A stretch of 64,000 nt of DNA from assembly GCF_047496725.1 (NCBI RefSeq), contig NC_132973.1:16268733-16332732 (forward strand), written 5' to 3'. Positions 35,861 through 45,774 of this stretch are shown here, piece after piece (position 1 is the first letter of the stretch; each line of letters opens with the position of its first letter). A model generated the notes under the pieces. It did no database searches and had not been told where the DNA came from. It was given only the letters and a program-made list of their open reading frames with translations. The translations under genes were made by a program, and so were the position numbers. This DNA comes from Anoplolepis gracilipes. Its lineage: Eukaryota > Arthropoda > Insecta > Hymenoptera > Formicidae.

Positions 35861-35930
35861 TAATAGATTTTTCTTAAAACAATAGAAGGCATATTTACAA
35901 TTGCGTACATGGAATACCCATAAATAAGAA

Positions 35931-37808
35931 ATGAGTACCGCCAGATTTGTAATTGTGGAATTTCAAGATGGGCTGCAAGTTATACCTTCAATATGGTATA
36001 ATGCAGCTACTTTGTCAACCATTTGGCCTAGCCATTTTAAAACTAAATTACGTATTAATAAGGCTATTATAAAAAAAGAGATGCCAAAAGAAAAATCTGA
36101 TTGGGATGAGTTTCCAATTAAAAAAGTTATTAGTTTTACTGGTAAATGAATAATGCAATACATAAATTTTTTTATTATATGTAACTTTTATATCATTTTA
36201 TTTTATTTTTAATAATTTAGATACGTATGAAGAAGGCTTAAAGAAATTAAAGCTAGCAGAGGATACATCCAATGTAGATACTCCTATATCATCAAGTGAA
36301 TTACAAAAACGAGAACAAGAAAGTAAAAACAGAAGACGTCAAAAAGCAGCAAGAAAACATGTATCTAGTTCTGAAGATTCAGATGATTCAGATTTATCTT
36401 CTGTTAAAGAGAAAGAAAATAATGTCCCACAAAATAAAATCCTGCCTGCTCTTCCGCAAAAACGTCAGTTTGTTTCAATCGAAAATTATCAGTTACCAAG
36501 CACATCTAAACAAAATACGAAAAATGTATTATGCGATAACACTTCCTTTAATACAGTAAACAGTAATGGTAAGTATACATATATAATTTATTAAATATGA
36601 TGTATATTTGCACGATATATGATATTTGTTAAATAATATTTATACTTCAATTTTGTAGACTCATATAATGACATTACAATAAGTAATGTAACACGTTATA
36701 CACAAAATCCTACTAATAATGAACATATTGATGATACTTATGGTAAGTTTTGAAAATAATTATATTTTTATATGTTATATACATACTAAGAAATATGCAG
36801 GGTGTTTCGCGTTTAAATCGACAAACTTGTATATATATTTAGATGTAGAATATGTTTAGAGGTCATTCAACAAGAAAATTCAGATACTGTAGATCAATTC
36901 AGTTCAGTTATCGAGATGCAAATATACAATAATTTTATTAACTAAATAATGTGTATTTATTTTAGATTCAGATTTTAAGAAAAATATTCTGTGAAAATTA
37001 AACAAAATATTATATCAATTGAATAATATTAAAAACAGAGTTATGAGTATATCACAGGAAAAATCTTATAAATTTTGCAATAACCCAGAAATCGATAATC
37101 TATTTCCGATATGTACAATGTTTGATTTAATATCTTTCGAAGAAAAACTGGTAGAAAGAAAATTTCAGGACAATGTGGTATGTATGACATATACAAAGTT
37201 TTCCTAAATTAGTATTTACTATTTATAATACTATATGTGCATTATAAAGTTGAATTAAAAAAATTAAAGTGAAGGGGAAATTATAATATTATGTTGTTAA
37301 TAGTATGTTTTAGTATTATTTGATAATATGGTATTATTTGATAACAATTGTATGATGTTATTTGAAAACTTGACTATTTCTTTCAGCTACATTTTTTAAA
37401 ACTCGTTGGTGGAAATACGGCAAATATTATAATACGAAATATATATATTTAAAAAAGTATTAACCGATAATGTAGCCAAACATTTTAGTTGGGCTGGGAA
37501 AAAAAATAAACGAAGCTTTAAAGATTTAAAACTTTCAAAAGTTGTCATCCGTAAGTGTCATTTTTATATATCATTTAACATTAATATAATTTAATTTAAA
37601 AAAATCTGACAAATTTTAGATTTACATTAATATAAAATTAATTTAAAATATATATATATTAAATAATATATCTCTATGTATTACAGAAGCTGTCCATATG
37701 TCGCATAAAGATATTACAGATAGCGACATTGCAGAGTATGCATCAAAGTGGCTTGCCCAAACCACTGTAAGAATTGCAAGAGAAAAAGTTGAAGAAACAG
37801 AAAAATAA
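35931..37808 (+). pseudogene. DUF4806-type protein, six exons, second gene of the TIR element
   Basis: The start at 35931 gives MSTARFVIVEFQDGLQVIPS, then WDEFPIKKVISFTG, the usual opening of insect DUF4806 proteins. A GT donor follows near 36143. Exon 2 (36222-36570) is acidic/Ser-rich with RRRQKAARKHVSSSEDSDDS. Exon 3 is about 36660-36743. Exon 4 (about 36966-37178) has a helix and FDLISFEEKLVERKFQDNVV. Exon 5 (37387-37550) carries LHFLKLVGGNTANIIIRNI and VAKHFSWAGKKNKRSFKDL, the DUF4806 core. Exon 6 (37687-37808) ends AREKVEETEK and a stop. A stop (TGA near 36992) and a shift near 37445 break it. The molecular role is unknown. By position it may be the DNA-binding partner of the transposase. 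Confidence 0.72.
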
Positions 37809-38166
37809 GAATATATATCCATTATATACATAATTAATATACACTATATGTAAAGTTGCATTTTATATTATTATTTTCATGTTTATTTGTAATTCTTTAG
37901 TCTGTGATTTATTATGACACATGCATAGTATATTCGTTTTTTATATTTTATTTTTTGTTTTAAAAGACAGATGTCCACAATATAATTTTTGTAAAAGTTA
38001 GTATATCTGTCTTGGATATCAAAGACATAATTGTTTTATATGTATAGCATATATAACGTTAATAACTATGTATTTTTGTAAAATTAATAATATAATCTTA
38101 TAAAGGAATAAGAAATAAAAAACATTTATTTATATAATAATATTATTATATATACACGTATAATAT

Positions 38167-38169
<3 letters not shown>

Positions 38170-38203
<34 letters not shown>

Positions 38204-38237
38204 CACGCACGCACGCACGCACGCCCGCCCGCCCGCC

Positions 38238-38305
<68 letters not shown>

Positions 38306-38308
38306 CAC
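38170..38308. repeat. (CA)n/(CGCA)n compound microsatellite
   Basis: A CA run followed by CGCA and CCGC-type tetranucleotide units, about 140 bp, downstream of the DUF4806-type gene. Confidence 0.97.
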
Positions 38309-38390
38309 ACACAAATTCAAAATAATTCATTCAATTTCAAATGACTGATGTATTATTTTGTAATTTAACGAATGCAAATTAATTATTAAG

Positions 38391-38392
<2 letters not shown>

Positions 38393-38445
<53 letters not shown>

Positions 38446-38466
38446 GATATATGTATATATATATAT
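38393..38466. repeat. (TA)n microsatellite
   Basis: A TA-rich run with a short GTGT interruption near 38440, inside the right arm of the TIR element. Confidence 0.95.
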
Positions 38467-38559
38467 AAAAGTTACTCATTACTTTGCATTTGTTAAATTA
38501 CAAAATACAGTCATTTGAAATTGGATGAATTATTTTGAATAGCCTTGTAATAATATTGC

Positions 38560-38728
38560 ATATATGTTTTACTGCAATATTGCTACAATATTATACAGTA
38601 ACATTTCTAAAGCGGACATTTTACCGTTGCAGCAATCTTGCAGCAATCTTGCAGCAATATTTCGCAACTTCTATGCAATATTACAATGTTTTAGTGTAAT
38701 ATCTATGCAATGTTTCTGCAACATTTCC
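38560..38728. repeat. right subterminal repeat array of the TIR element
   Basis: This holds repeated TTGCAGCAATCTTGCAGCAA, GCAATATTGC and TGCAATATTACAA-like motifs. It is the inverted counterpart of 32196-32335. Confidence 0.75.
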
Positions 38729-38756
38729 GTGCTGTATGAGAATGTTTATCTTCATA

Positions 38757-38990
38757 ATAATATAAATATTTCAAAAAGCGATGATCCAGCAATCCTTTTC
38801 TAATTTCAGATTGTGGAATGTTAATGCATCTATCAGATACTATTCTAGATTTGGCATAACTACTTTTCTGTCTAATATCAATAATTAAATATCCGTAATT
38901 TTTTTGTAACAAATCATACAATTGGCTTGCTGGATGGAAAGACTTCAGTAGTACGAATTCGAAGTAATTCATCGAAAAGGTCGTTTGCAT
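38757..38990 (-). pseudogene. Usp8-like rhodanese fragment, N-terminal part
   Basis: On the minus strand this reads LYDLLQKNYGYLIIDIRQKS, then SRIVSDRCINIPQSEIRKGL. This is the LIIDIR/D...S.I...INIP pattern of rhodanese-like domains, as found in Usp8. The fragment ends at DKHSH, where the TIR element starts, and the rest of the domain is at 32186-31585. The left limit on the minus strand is near 38990. The catalytic cysteine typical of active rhodaneses is not visible, consistent with the non-catalytic Usp8 version. Confidence 0.65.
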
Positions 38991-38999
38991 CAAAATGCC

Positions 39000-39255
39000 G
39001 ATGGATTATCGAGGCGATCTTGTGCGGAGAGAGGGTGCAGAATAATTCTGAAAACGTTATCGCCTATTACAGTCAAATTTTGACTAGAACAGAAAAGAAC
39101 TACTGTGTTACGCGTAGAGAATTATTGGCTATTGTGGATTCAATAAAATCTTTTCATCATTATTTATATAGAAGAAAGTTCCTGATTTGCACTAATCACA
39201 TTTCTCTTCGTTGGCTTTTATCTTTTAGAGATTTAGAAGGACAACTGGCTGATCA
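39000..39255 (+). pseudogene. Ty3/gypsy RNase H fragment
   Basis: This reads VIAYYSQILTRTEKNYCVTR, RELLAIVDSIKSFHHYLY, FLICTNHISLRWLLSFRDLE. It is the RNase H segment of a Ty3/gypsy polymerase (S..L...E.NY..T..ELLA, T.H..L.WL). No reverse transcriptase, integrase or LTR is attached. It is followed by a short coiled-coil frame (KEINRLENTLSQKKKEYCS, 39270-39395) of unknown origin, then R1-like copy 2 resumes. Confidence 0.85.
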
Positions 39256-39399
39256 AGATGTACAAAGAAAGGAAATAAATCGTTTAGAGAACACTCTGTC
39301 ACAGAAAAAAAAAGAATATTGTTCTATTCTATTACAGCTGGAGGAAGATTACGAGCGCTTGGAGGAGAAGCTGCAAGTCGCAGTGCAAGAGCCTAAGAT

Positions 39400-40002
39400 T
39401 TATAATGAGCCTGAAGGTGGTCCCCAAGAAAACGGAAGTCATATTTTTCCATGATGGTCTCCAGGGGAAGCCACCAAGGGCCCATATTAAGGTGGATGAT
39501 ACTCCTGTCCAACTGGGAGAAAGTTTGAAGTACTTGGGTCTCCAACTGGATGGGAGATGGAGCTTCCATGACCACTTTAGTCGTCTGGCCGACAAAGTGA
39601 ACAGGGTATCAGGGGCACTTAGCCGCCTGATGCCCAATTTGAGAGGGTCGGACGACAAAATGCGCAGCTTATACACGCACACCGTCAACTCGGTTGCCCT
39701 GTACGGAGCACCGGTGTAGGCGGGCGAGGCAATGGCTATAAAGTTCATACGTGATATCCTGCGCCGTCCACAGCGCAGGATGGCCATTCGCCTCGTCCGC
39801 GGGTATAGGATGGTATCGCACGCTGCGGCCTGGATCCTGGCTGGTCTCCCACCTATGGAGCTCCTGGTTCGAGCTCACGCTTGTACATACGAGAGGATAA
39901 AAAAGCTCCAAGAGCTAAGAGTACCAATCACCGCCAGGATCCGGGCTGTCACGAGGCTCCAAGCCCGGCGACAAATGATGGGGGAGTGGGTGGAGCATAT
40001 AC
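39400..40002 (+). pseudogene. R1-clade ORF2 copy 2: thumb and C-terminal region
   Basis: This continues copy 2 with MSLKVVPKKTEVIFFHDGLQ (near 39402), LKYLGLQLDGRWSFHDHFSR (near 39515-39575), and RRMAIRLVRGYRMVSHAAA (near 39776). It ends at QARRQMMGEWVEHI. A TAG near 39717 is one lesion. An LTR-like insertion interrupts it at about 40002; the protein resumes at about 41903. Confidence 0.87.
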
Positions 40003-41897
40003 TGTGACGTGACTTTTTTTTTCGTCCGTCACAAGGACCGAACGGCCCGATCGGGAAGGGTTTCGCAGGGCCTGCGTCCTCCATTTAGAGAGAGAGCGCC
40101 CTTGCGACTTTTATTTTTCTCGTTTGCACGCGTTTGCATGAGTTTGGCGGCAGCAACATCTTCGTATTTGGAAGCTACAGGGATTCAGGAGGCTGATTCC
40201 GACGGCGAGCGGAGGCAAAGCCGACGCGGAAAGATCACGCCCGGTAAGAATTATACATTTTAATCGATAATTGATAAATCGGTGGAAACATCGGCTGCCG
40301 TTAAAAGATTCATACCTGCAGGATCGCACCCGGAGCAAAGGACCGGAAGGAAACGGTCAAGGGGATGGCCACTCCCGACGTAATGGACGTCGGATTCAAC
40401 CATGGAGTCCGGGGAAGCCAAGAGCACCGGAACGAGCCGAACGGAAGCTGCCGAGAAGCCGCCCTGGGAAGACTCGCGGAAATCGACGGATCGAGGGTCA
40501 ATAAGCCGGATCAAATCGACCGCGAGTGGCCCTAACAGCCGCGATAGCGCCACAGGTGGCCTAATCGCACACGAATTCGCCGGCGTGTCTCCCGTAAGCC
40601 TCACGCTCGTCACTGTTCAGTGAGCGATCGAGGACGACAGGCCCTATCGACCCGAAACTCTGAGATCCCGAGCGAAACCGGACGACGAGAGAAGGAAGCA
40701 TTTTGTAAGGCCGCCAAACCGGTAATTTACGCGATTCGAACAAGCTTTGCCCTGTCACAATTACCGTATCTTTAGTTGTCGCGATTAACAGGGAAAATCA
40801 TATTCCGCTGTCGCGTAATTGTTGCCGTACCGTTTCATTTAGAGTTCCGCGAGAGGCTTCGCTTCGTCAGAATCGCACAAGGGCATAAAGTCTCTCTTTC
40901 TATAAGCCGCCGATACTCACATTTGTATTGTCGCGTTAATTGTCGTTTTAGTTGTCGCGAATTAATGGTAGTATTTGTCGTATTGTATCCGTCGGGAAGC
41001 GAGTTCGTATACCGCGTGCCACGTGCGATTTCGAGATTCCGTGCCGCCCATCGACTCGCGATCCGGAAATAACTTATGTAGTAGTGATTTACCAGAGTGT
41101 TAAAATTCATGTGAAGATTGTGTCGAACAGTTATAATTTACATGTGAGGCGATTTTCGTATAGTTGGTATAGCGAAAAGTAAACGTCATAGCGATCGATA
41201 TCGAAGGTCGATGCGTGCCGACCGTGTGTTTACGCGTATTCCATCGAATATTTCTCTCGCAACGTGAATCGCACGATGGACGGACGTTCCGTGGCCGAGA
41301 CTTACGGTATGTTCTCGATATTTACTCGTGCTATCGCTGCACCCTTAACAAGCCGCGAGCGACTTCTGAAATCATAAAGAATATCCGAAATCGAACGTAA
41401 TCTGATATCCCTCACTCGGCCGCGGTGCCGCGTCGTCACACGCCCTTCACGTGCTCAACAAGTGCGGCCACTACGCATAATTGTCGCTAAATAATTTTAA
41501 CTTTCTCTTGTAAAGTTCAACGTCATTTCTATAGATCTCATGTACATTCAATCTCCGTTTTAAGTATTTCTTGTCAAATATATCTTTTATTCATATTTAA
41601 AATTATTGTATCTTTTATTGAGATAATTCAACGACTAACACTATTCATTCTCGATCGTTGTAGTTACCGTCGCGATTGTGATTATCTTGGTATTTTGTCG
41701 TGTAATGTGAAAGTATCATATCGATTTAGAGCGGCGCGGATTTTCGCGCCTGGCACCCAATATCATTGTCGTTTCGGGGATAAAATTTCGATTCGAAAGA
41801 GCGATCGCGCGATGGTGTGCCGTAGGCAAGTCCACCGGCCGAAAACCATCCCAAGGAGCAATTATATTAATCAACAAAAAATTATACGGTTACAATA
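40003..41897. mobile_element. LTR-like insertion (1.9 kb), TATAC duplication
   Basis: This begins TGTGACGTGAC and ends near GGTTACAATA. The flanks TATAC (39998-40002) and TATAC (41898-41902) are an exact 5-bp duplication of the host. The start and duplication length suit an LTR retrotransposon. The right terminus does not end exactly in CA, so the border may be a few bases off. No protein domain was recognised inside, so it may be a long solo LTR. Confidence 0.65.
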
Positions 41898-41902
41898 TAT
41901 AC

Positions 41903-42404
41903 CTCCATTCCTCTAACTGATTTCAGGAATAGGGTCGCCGGGACCGTGGGACCAGTCCTTAACGAGTGGACAGAGAGGTCCCACAGCAAACTATCATTCC
42001 ACCTGACCCAGGTATTCATCGGACATGGATGTTTCGGTGCATACCTGGAAAAAATCGGAAGGGAAAGCACGGCACAATGCCACCATTGCACGGAGGAGAG
42101 GGACACGGCGCAGCACACGCTGGAATATTGTTCAGCGTGGGCGAATGAGCGCTGTATCCTTCAAAACATCATTGGGAATGACCTCTCGCTCTCGACCGTA
42201 ACTCAGAAGATGGTCGAGTGCGAGGAAAATTGGCAGGCGGTCACCTCCTTCTGCAAGTCAGTAATGACGCAGAAGAAGGTGGCCGAAAGAGAAAGAGAAG
42301 CTGCCACTGCCGCGATGGACAGCGACAGTGACGATATCGATGGGGACGGTGGCGGGGGTAGAAGAAATGGAAGAATCCGTAGAAGACCTCGTTGCCGTCA
42401 TTAG
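41903..42404 (+). pseudogene. R1-clade ORF2 copy 2: C-terminus with CCHC
   Basis: This resumes after the LTR-like insertion. It reads VGPVLNEWTERSH (near 41949), FIGHGCFGAYLEKIGRES (near 42015), and the terminal zinc motif CHHCTEERDTAQHTLEYC (near 42078-42130), here intact. A Lys/Glu- and Asp/Gly-rich end follows, with the natural TAG at 42402-42404. This is the best-preserved C-terminus in the window. Confidence 0.9.
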
Positions 42405-42845
42405 AAGGAGTAGCCCTCTCAAATTCTTGGGACAAGGGCACAAGGATGGGGGCTCGAGCGGGTGACTCGAGTTCTCGTCCTCCCCCGGGGGGGAATGTCT
42501 TTCCTCCCCGAGGAGGTGGTATGAGGGTGTGGCCCCCCTGCGACACGATTAAACAACGAGAAGGCCTCCTCTGCCCGTTACACATTGGAGAGGAATGGGG
42601 TCACGTCTGGATACACAAACCGGACGTAGACCCCACGGGCAGAAAAAGGCAAAAAAAGGATCCTCCGGAAGTAATGCAACTGCTCGTTCCCGGAGGGCCC
42701 CGAAAAAGCCCGGGCCAGGCTACCGCAGGGGTTTTAGTGGGTCGGGGGCGCAAACACCATCTCAGTGCTCCTAAAACTCACATAACTCAATGTTCCGCCC
42801 CGCGGGCATTGGGTATCTCCTTGCAGATTTCCCCTACGTGAACAA
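42405..42845 (+). mobile_element. R1-like 3' UTR of copy 2 (type A tail)
   Basis: This is homologous to 19927-20378 throughout, ending CCCTACGTGAACAAA at 42845. It runs without any gap into the zinc-knuckle fragment of the next R1-like piece. Confidence 0.82.
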
Positions 42846-43748
42846 AGGCCTGGGTGAGGGCCTGTAATGCCTGGTTACCCAAGTGTTACAGGTGCCTCCT
42901 AGTCGAACACATCGGCTCCTGTTGCACCTTGGCTGTTTCCAGGGAGCACTTTGTTACACGTGCGGCTACCCTGAACACAGGATGGTGGGGTGTAAGATGC
43001 ACCCTAGATGCCCCGTACATTGAGGCACCAAGAGAGAGGAAGGTCACACCCTCGAATAAGGGAGTTAATGCTCCGCACCCGGGGGTGTGACGGAGGATAT
43101 AGGGGGAACTCCCCCTGTCTCCGCTGTCGGGACTCGCGGAGGCCCTCCCCCTTCAGAGGGAGGAGGACCAAAGCGAGACAGAGACAGGAGTGGTGTCCGA
43201 TGACACATAAGAGGGGTTGAGGCTCTCTGCGAAGCGGTGAGGGATGTAATGTCCTCCAGTGCTCGCCCCATGCATCCGACCGAGGTCGTGAACACGGGGG
43301 GGTCTGGGCCCTCTTCGCCCCAAACCAAGCCGTCGAATCCGGCGGCCACTTAGGGGCGGGTAGAACACCTCCCATCCCTCGGAGTCAAGGGAGGTGAGTG
43401 CGGGAACACTCACTCCCCATTGCACCTTGACCCCAGTGAAGGGACGGCATTGCGGTGGTGGTTCCCGCAACGCCGTCAATGGTGCGTCATTGGGACTTAT
43501 CTCAATGGCGCACCACATGAAGGGAGCCCTTCCCTCTTTAAGGGAACTTGGGCGAGAGGAAGATCGCGGGATAGTGCCACTGGCGAGGCCCGCCCTCCCT
43601 TTAAATCGCCCGGGAAGACCACCCGTAGGGATTTTAGTGGGTATGCCCGTTAAATAGGGAAAGTCCCACATACCCCCGGAGAAGTTCCCGATCCTCCGGG
43701 GGATGCGTAACGCATTTTCTCTACGTAAAAAAAAAAAAAGAAAAAAAG
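42846..43748 (+). mobile_element. R1-like ORF1-only fragment with type B tail
   Basis: This starts at GGCCTGGGTGAG, the same internal point as 17952. It translates to the zinc knuckles (CYRCLLVEHIGSC near 42887, then CGYPEHRMVGC-like in a shifted frame near 42960). It then goes straight to the type B tail shared with 18241-19137, ending in an A-rich run (43725-43748). There is no ORF2 between gag-like sequence and tail. On the right it borders the Polinton polymerase directly. Confidence 0.7.
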
Positions 43749-44363
43749 GAATGTCAGTGTCGTATTACCTGAAGAAGGTTGCGAAATTGTGGAAATCGAA
43801 CGCTTCTAGCAATATTTTGCACACAATATTGCGATCGTTGTTTATGATTTGAAAACTTTCGCACGTGGGGTAAAACCGATGTACGACGGAACCGCGATAC
43901 TCGCTTCTCTTGACCACGAACCCGTATTTCGTCTAAACATTATGAGCGTTCGCATCATTATAAGCCTATTTTAAATTTAAAATCTGCGGAATGTAATTAT
44001 TACTGCGAATCGTGTAATATAGGGTTTTGGAATAAGAATGGTCACCGCTGCCCAAATAAGTGTCCGCAATGTTTCACCGCATCATCGTGTAATCAGTCCG
44101 ACATTGAAATTAGAAAATGCAACGCGTGTAATCGTTTGTTTTTCGGTACGGGGTGCTTCGAGCGTCATCGTAGTGATAAATCGTTCGACGGTAAATCAAA
44201 CGTAAATATTTGTACTGCCGTACGATTTTGTCAGGAATGTGGTTGCATCATTAAATTAGACACGAAATACAAATGCGGAATTTCATATTTTAAACTATAT
44301 CGTTCATTGAAATCAGAAAATCACTTATGCTATATGTAACCTCTTCGTCGTGATAATGGCTCG
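43749..44363 (+). pseudogene. Polinton/Maverick DNA polymerase B, N-terminal part
   Basis: This is the N-terminal, cysteine-rich part of a protein-primed family B DNA polymerase of the Polinton type. It opens with NVSVVLPEEGCEIVEIERF, a stop, then QYFAHNIAIVVYDLK (about 43749-43850). After shifts near 43945 and 44000 a run of CxxC pairs follows: CESCN (44010), CPNKCPQC (44055), CNACNRLFFGTGCFERH (44120), CQECGC (44233). It reaches HLCYM-stop-PLRRD (44323-44355; the stop replaces a Gln codon). An LTR-like element starts at 44364; the polymerase continues at 55508. The upstream start is lost where R1-like sequence abuts. Confidence 0.82.
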
Positions 44364-45284
44364 TGTTACGTCCCAGTACCAAATTTTTCAACCCATTAGC
44401 TTTAAGAAACCACCAATCATAACCAATAGTTTAAGTCTAAACAATAAGTTACCTACTACATCTTAGCCGATAAGTTACTTATATTCTAACAGATAAGTTA
44501 CCAACTCTAACATAACCCATTATATTAGTTACCGATTCTAGCCGATAACTCGAAAACGCTAGTTGTAAGTAGCCGCCTTCCCACCACCATGGGACTCTCC
44601 CGCCGTTCCGAACCTCTCGATAACCCTTTCTCCGCGCTTACCCCAATCCTCAACCCTGACCAGTGCAAACCAAAGGACCCTAGGGCAGTCCCAAAATTCG
44701 ACACACTAACTCGAGACTCTGAGCGATGCACTTCTCTCTCTAGAAGTGCTTTTCACTCTTACTTCAATTCTAACACGCGATTCCATTTCCATATACGATT
44801 CTATTTCAACACGCAATTCCATTCCATACAATTCTATCTCAACACACAGTTCAATCTCACGCGAGCGTATTACACCGTATTATCTCGTCATATTGCGCCA
44901 TCACACCCAGCATTATCACTCTGTGCCGATAGTTCTCGAATTTACTTATACACGTTACTTCTGTATCCGCTATTCAGTGTAAGTGTAATTAAATATACAT
45001 ATATAAATATATTTGTGAAATTATATTGTGTGTTGATGATTGAAACGCACCTAATGCCAGTCCGCATCTTCTACGTTCGGTGTCGTTTTTAGTGCTAATT
45101 TGATTCTCCAACCAAACCTGGTTTCAACAATTAATAAAGATCAGCGACACAGCGGTGCGGACGATTGCACGCTCATTACGACTCCTACCCTGCTAGCATC
45201 GTGCTAATACTCTGCCGTATTCTCATTTCAATACCAATGGTCGAACCTAGTAGTTATGCAAAATTAATTCAGTCTTTTCTGTAG

Positions 45285-45719
45285 ATGCCAAAAGTAAGAA
45301 GAGGCGGACACAAGTATCACGCGTGGCTCCTGTATTACGAGTTCAAATACACTTCCGTTACCGAAGCGGATAGCAAGTTCCTTGGGACAGAGCGTATATA
45401 TTTTGACATAGAGTACGAAGCATATTTCAACCCGGCCTTTCGAGTGAAGGAAACCAAACCTCTGAAAGACATCCGCGTTAAATCTATAGGATATTTTCGG
45501 TGGCCGTACAAGCTGACACCGGTAGATATGCAGCGATTGTTCCCCCTACTGCCGCCCTTGAATTACGTGCCAAGGAAGACGCGCTATCTTCAAATACGCG
45601 ACGAAATCCTATATTTGAATTACGGGAGTTCCACCCCCCGAACACTGGGGTTCCGCAGAACGGCTGATAATATTGAACTAATTTTACACGGAATAAACGT
45701 AACGAATATTCTGGAATAG
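45285..45719 (+). CDS. unidentified 144-aa ORF inside the LTR-like element
   Basis: The intact frame opens with ATG at 45285 (MPKVRRGGHKYHAWLLYYEF) and ends at the stop at 45717-45719. It contains YLQIRDEILYLNYGSS and is rich in Tyr, Arg and Pro, with no signal peptide or membrane segment. I do not recognise the family. It is one of the few undamaged frames over 120 codons here. It could be a gag-like protein, a captured gene, or chance. Confidence 0.4.
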   Translation: MPKVRRGGHKYHAWLLYYEFKYTSVTEADSKFLGTERIYFDIEYEAYFNPAFRVKETKPLKDIRVKSIGYFRWPYKLTPVDMQRLFPLLPPLNYVPRKTRYLQIRDEILYLNYGSSTPRTLGFRRTADNIELILHGINVTNILE

Positions 45720-45774
45720 AACCATGTAAAACACGAAAGCCTGGAAACGCACAGATTTTCTCTTGCCGTCGAGT

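Larger units (their letters stand above)
32189..38734. mobile_element. TIR element encoding tnp2-like transposase and DUF4806-type protein
   Basis: This is a 6,546-bp DNA transposon. Its ends CAGCAC (32189) and GTGCTG (38734) are flanked by TA on both sides (32187-32188, 38735-38736); allowing a few more bases, the inverted match is CATACAGCAC. The inverted match extends loosely for about 150 bp on each side as runs of TTGCA and CAATATTG-like motifs. It splits the Usp8-like rhodanese fragment (HSH...GLHELF), confirming that it is an insertion. Two plus-strand genes lie inside, one for a tnp2-like transposase and one for a multi-exon DUF4806-type protein. The TA target and exact borders are inferred from the flanks. 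Confidence 0.75.
30473..39399. other. 8.9-kb block inserted in R1-like copy 2
   Basis: The R1-like reading frame stops at about 30472 and picks up at about 39400 with at most a codon or two missing, so everything between is inserted or recombined in. It contains a coiled-coil ORF, an Usp8-like fragment split by a TIR element, and a gypsy RNase H fragment. No terminal repeats or target duplication were found at its borders. Confidence 0.6.

Noticed and set aside
36796..36960. Possible end of a non-autonomous repeat in the DUF4806-type gene intron (GGGTGTTTCGCG)
   Set aside because: Only one end-like motif is seen, with no partner or duplication, so it cannot be called.
38170..38308. CRISPR-like array
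   Set aside because: The repeats are simple tetranucleotides without spacers, in a eukaryotic genome. No CRISPR arrays were seen anywhere in the window.
38126..38320. Open frame with Val-Arg-Ala-Cys repeats
   Set aside because: It is simply the translation of the (CGCA)n microsatellite. The same applies to frames at 52978-53227.
44589..45092. 167-codon plus frame rich in Phe, His, Tyr, Asn and Ser
   Set aside because: The translation is repetitive (HFHIRFYFNTQFH-like) and follows a simple-sequence bias. No domain, no conserved pattern.
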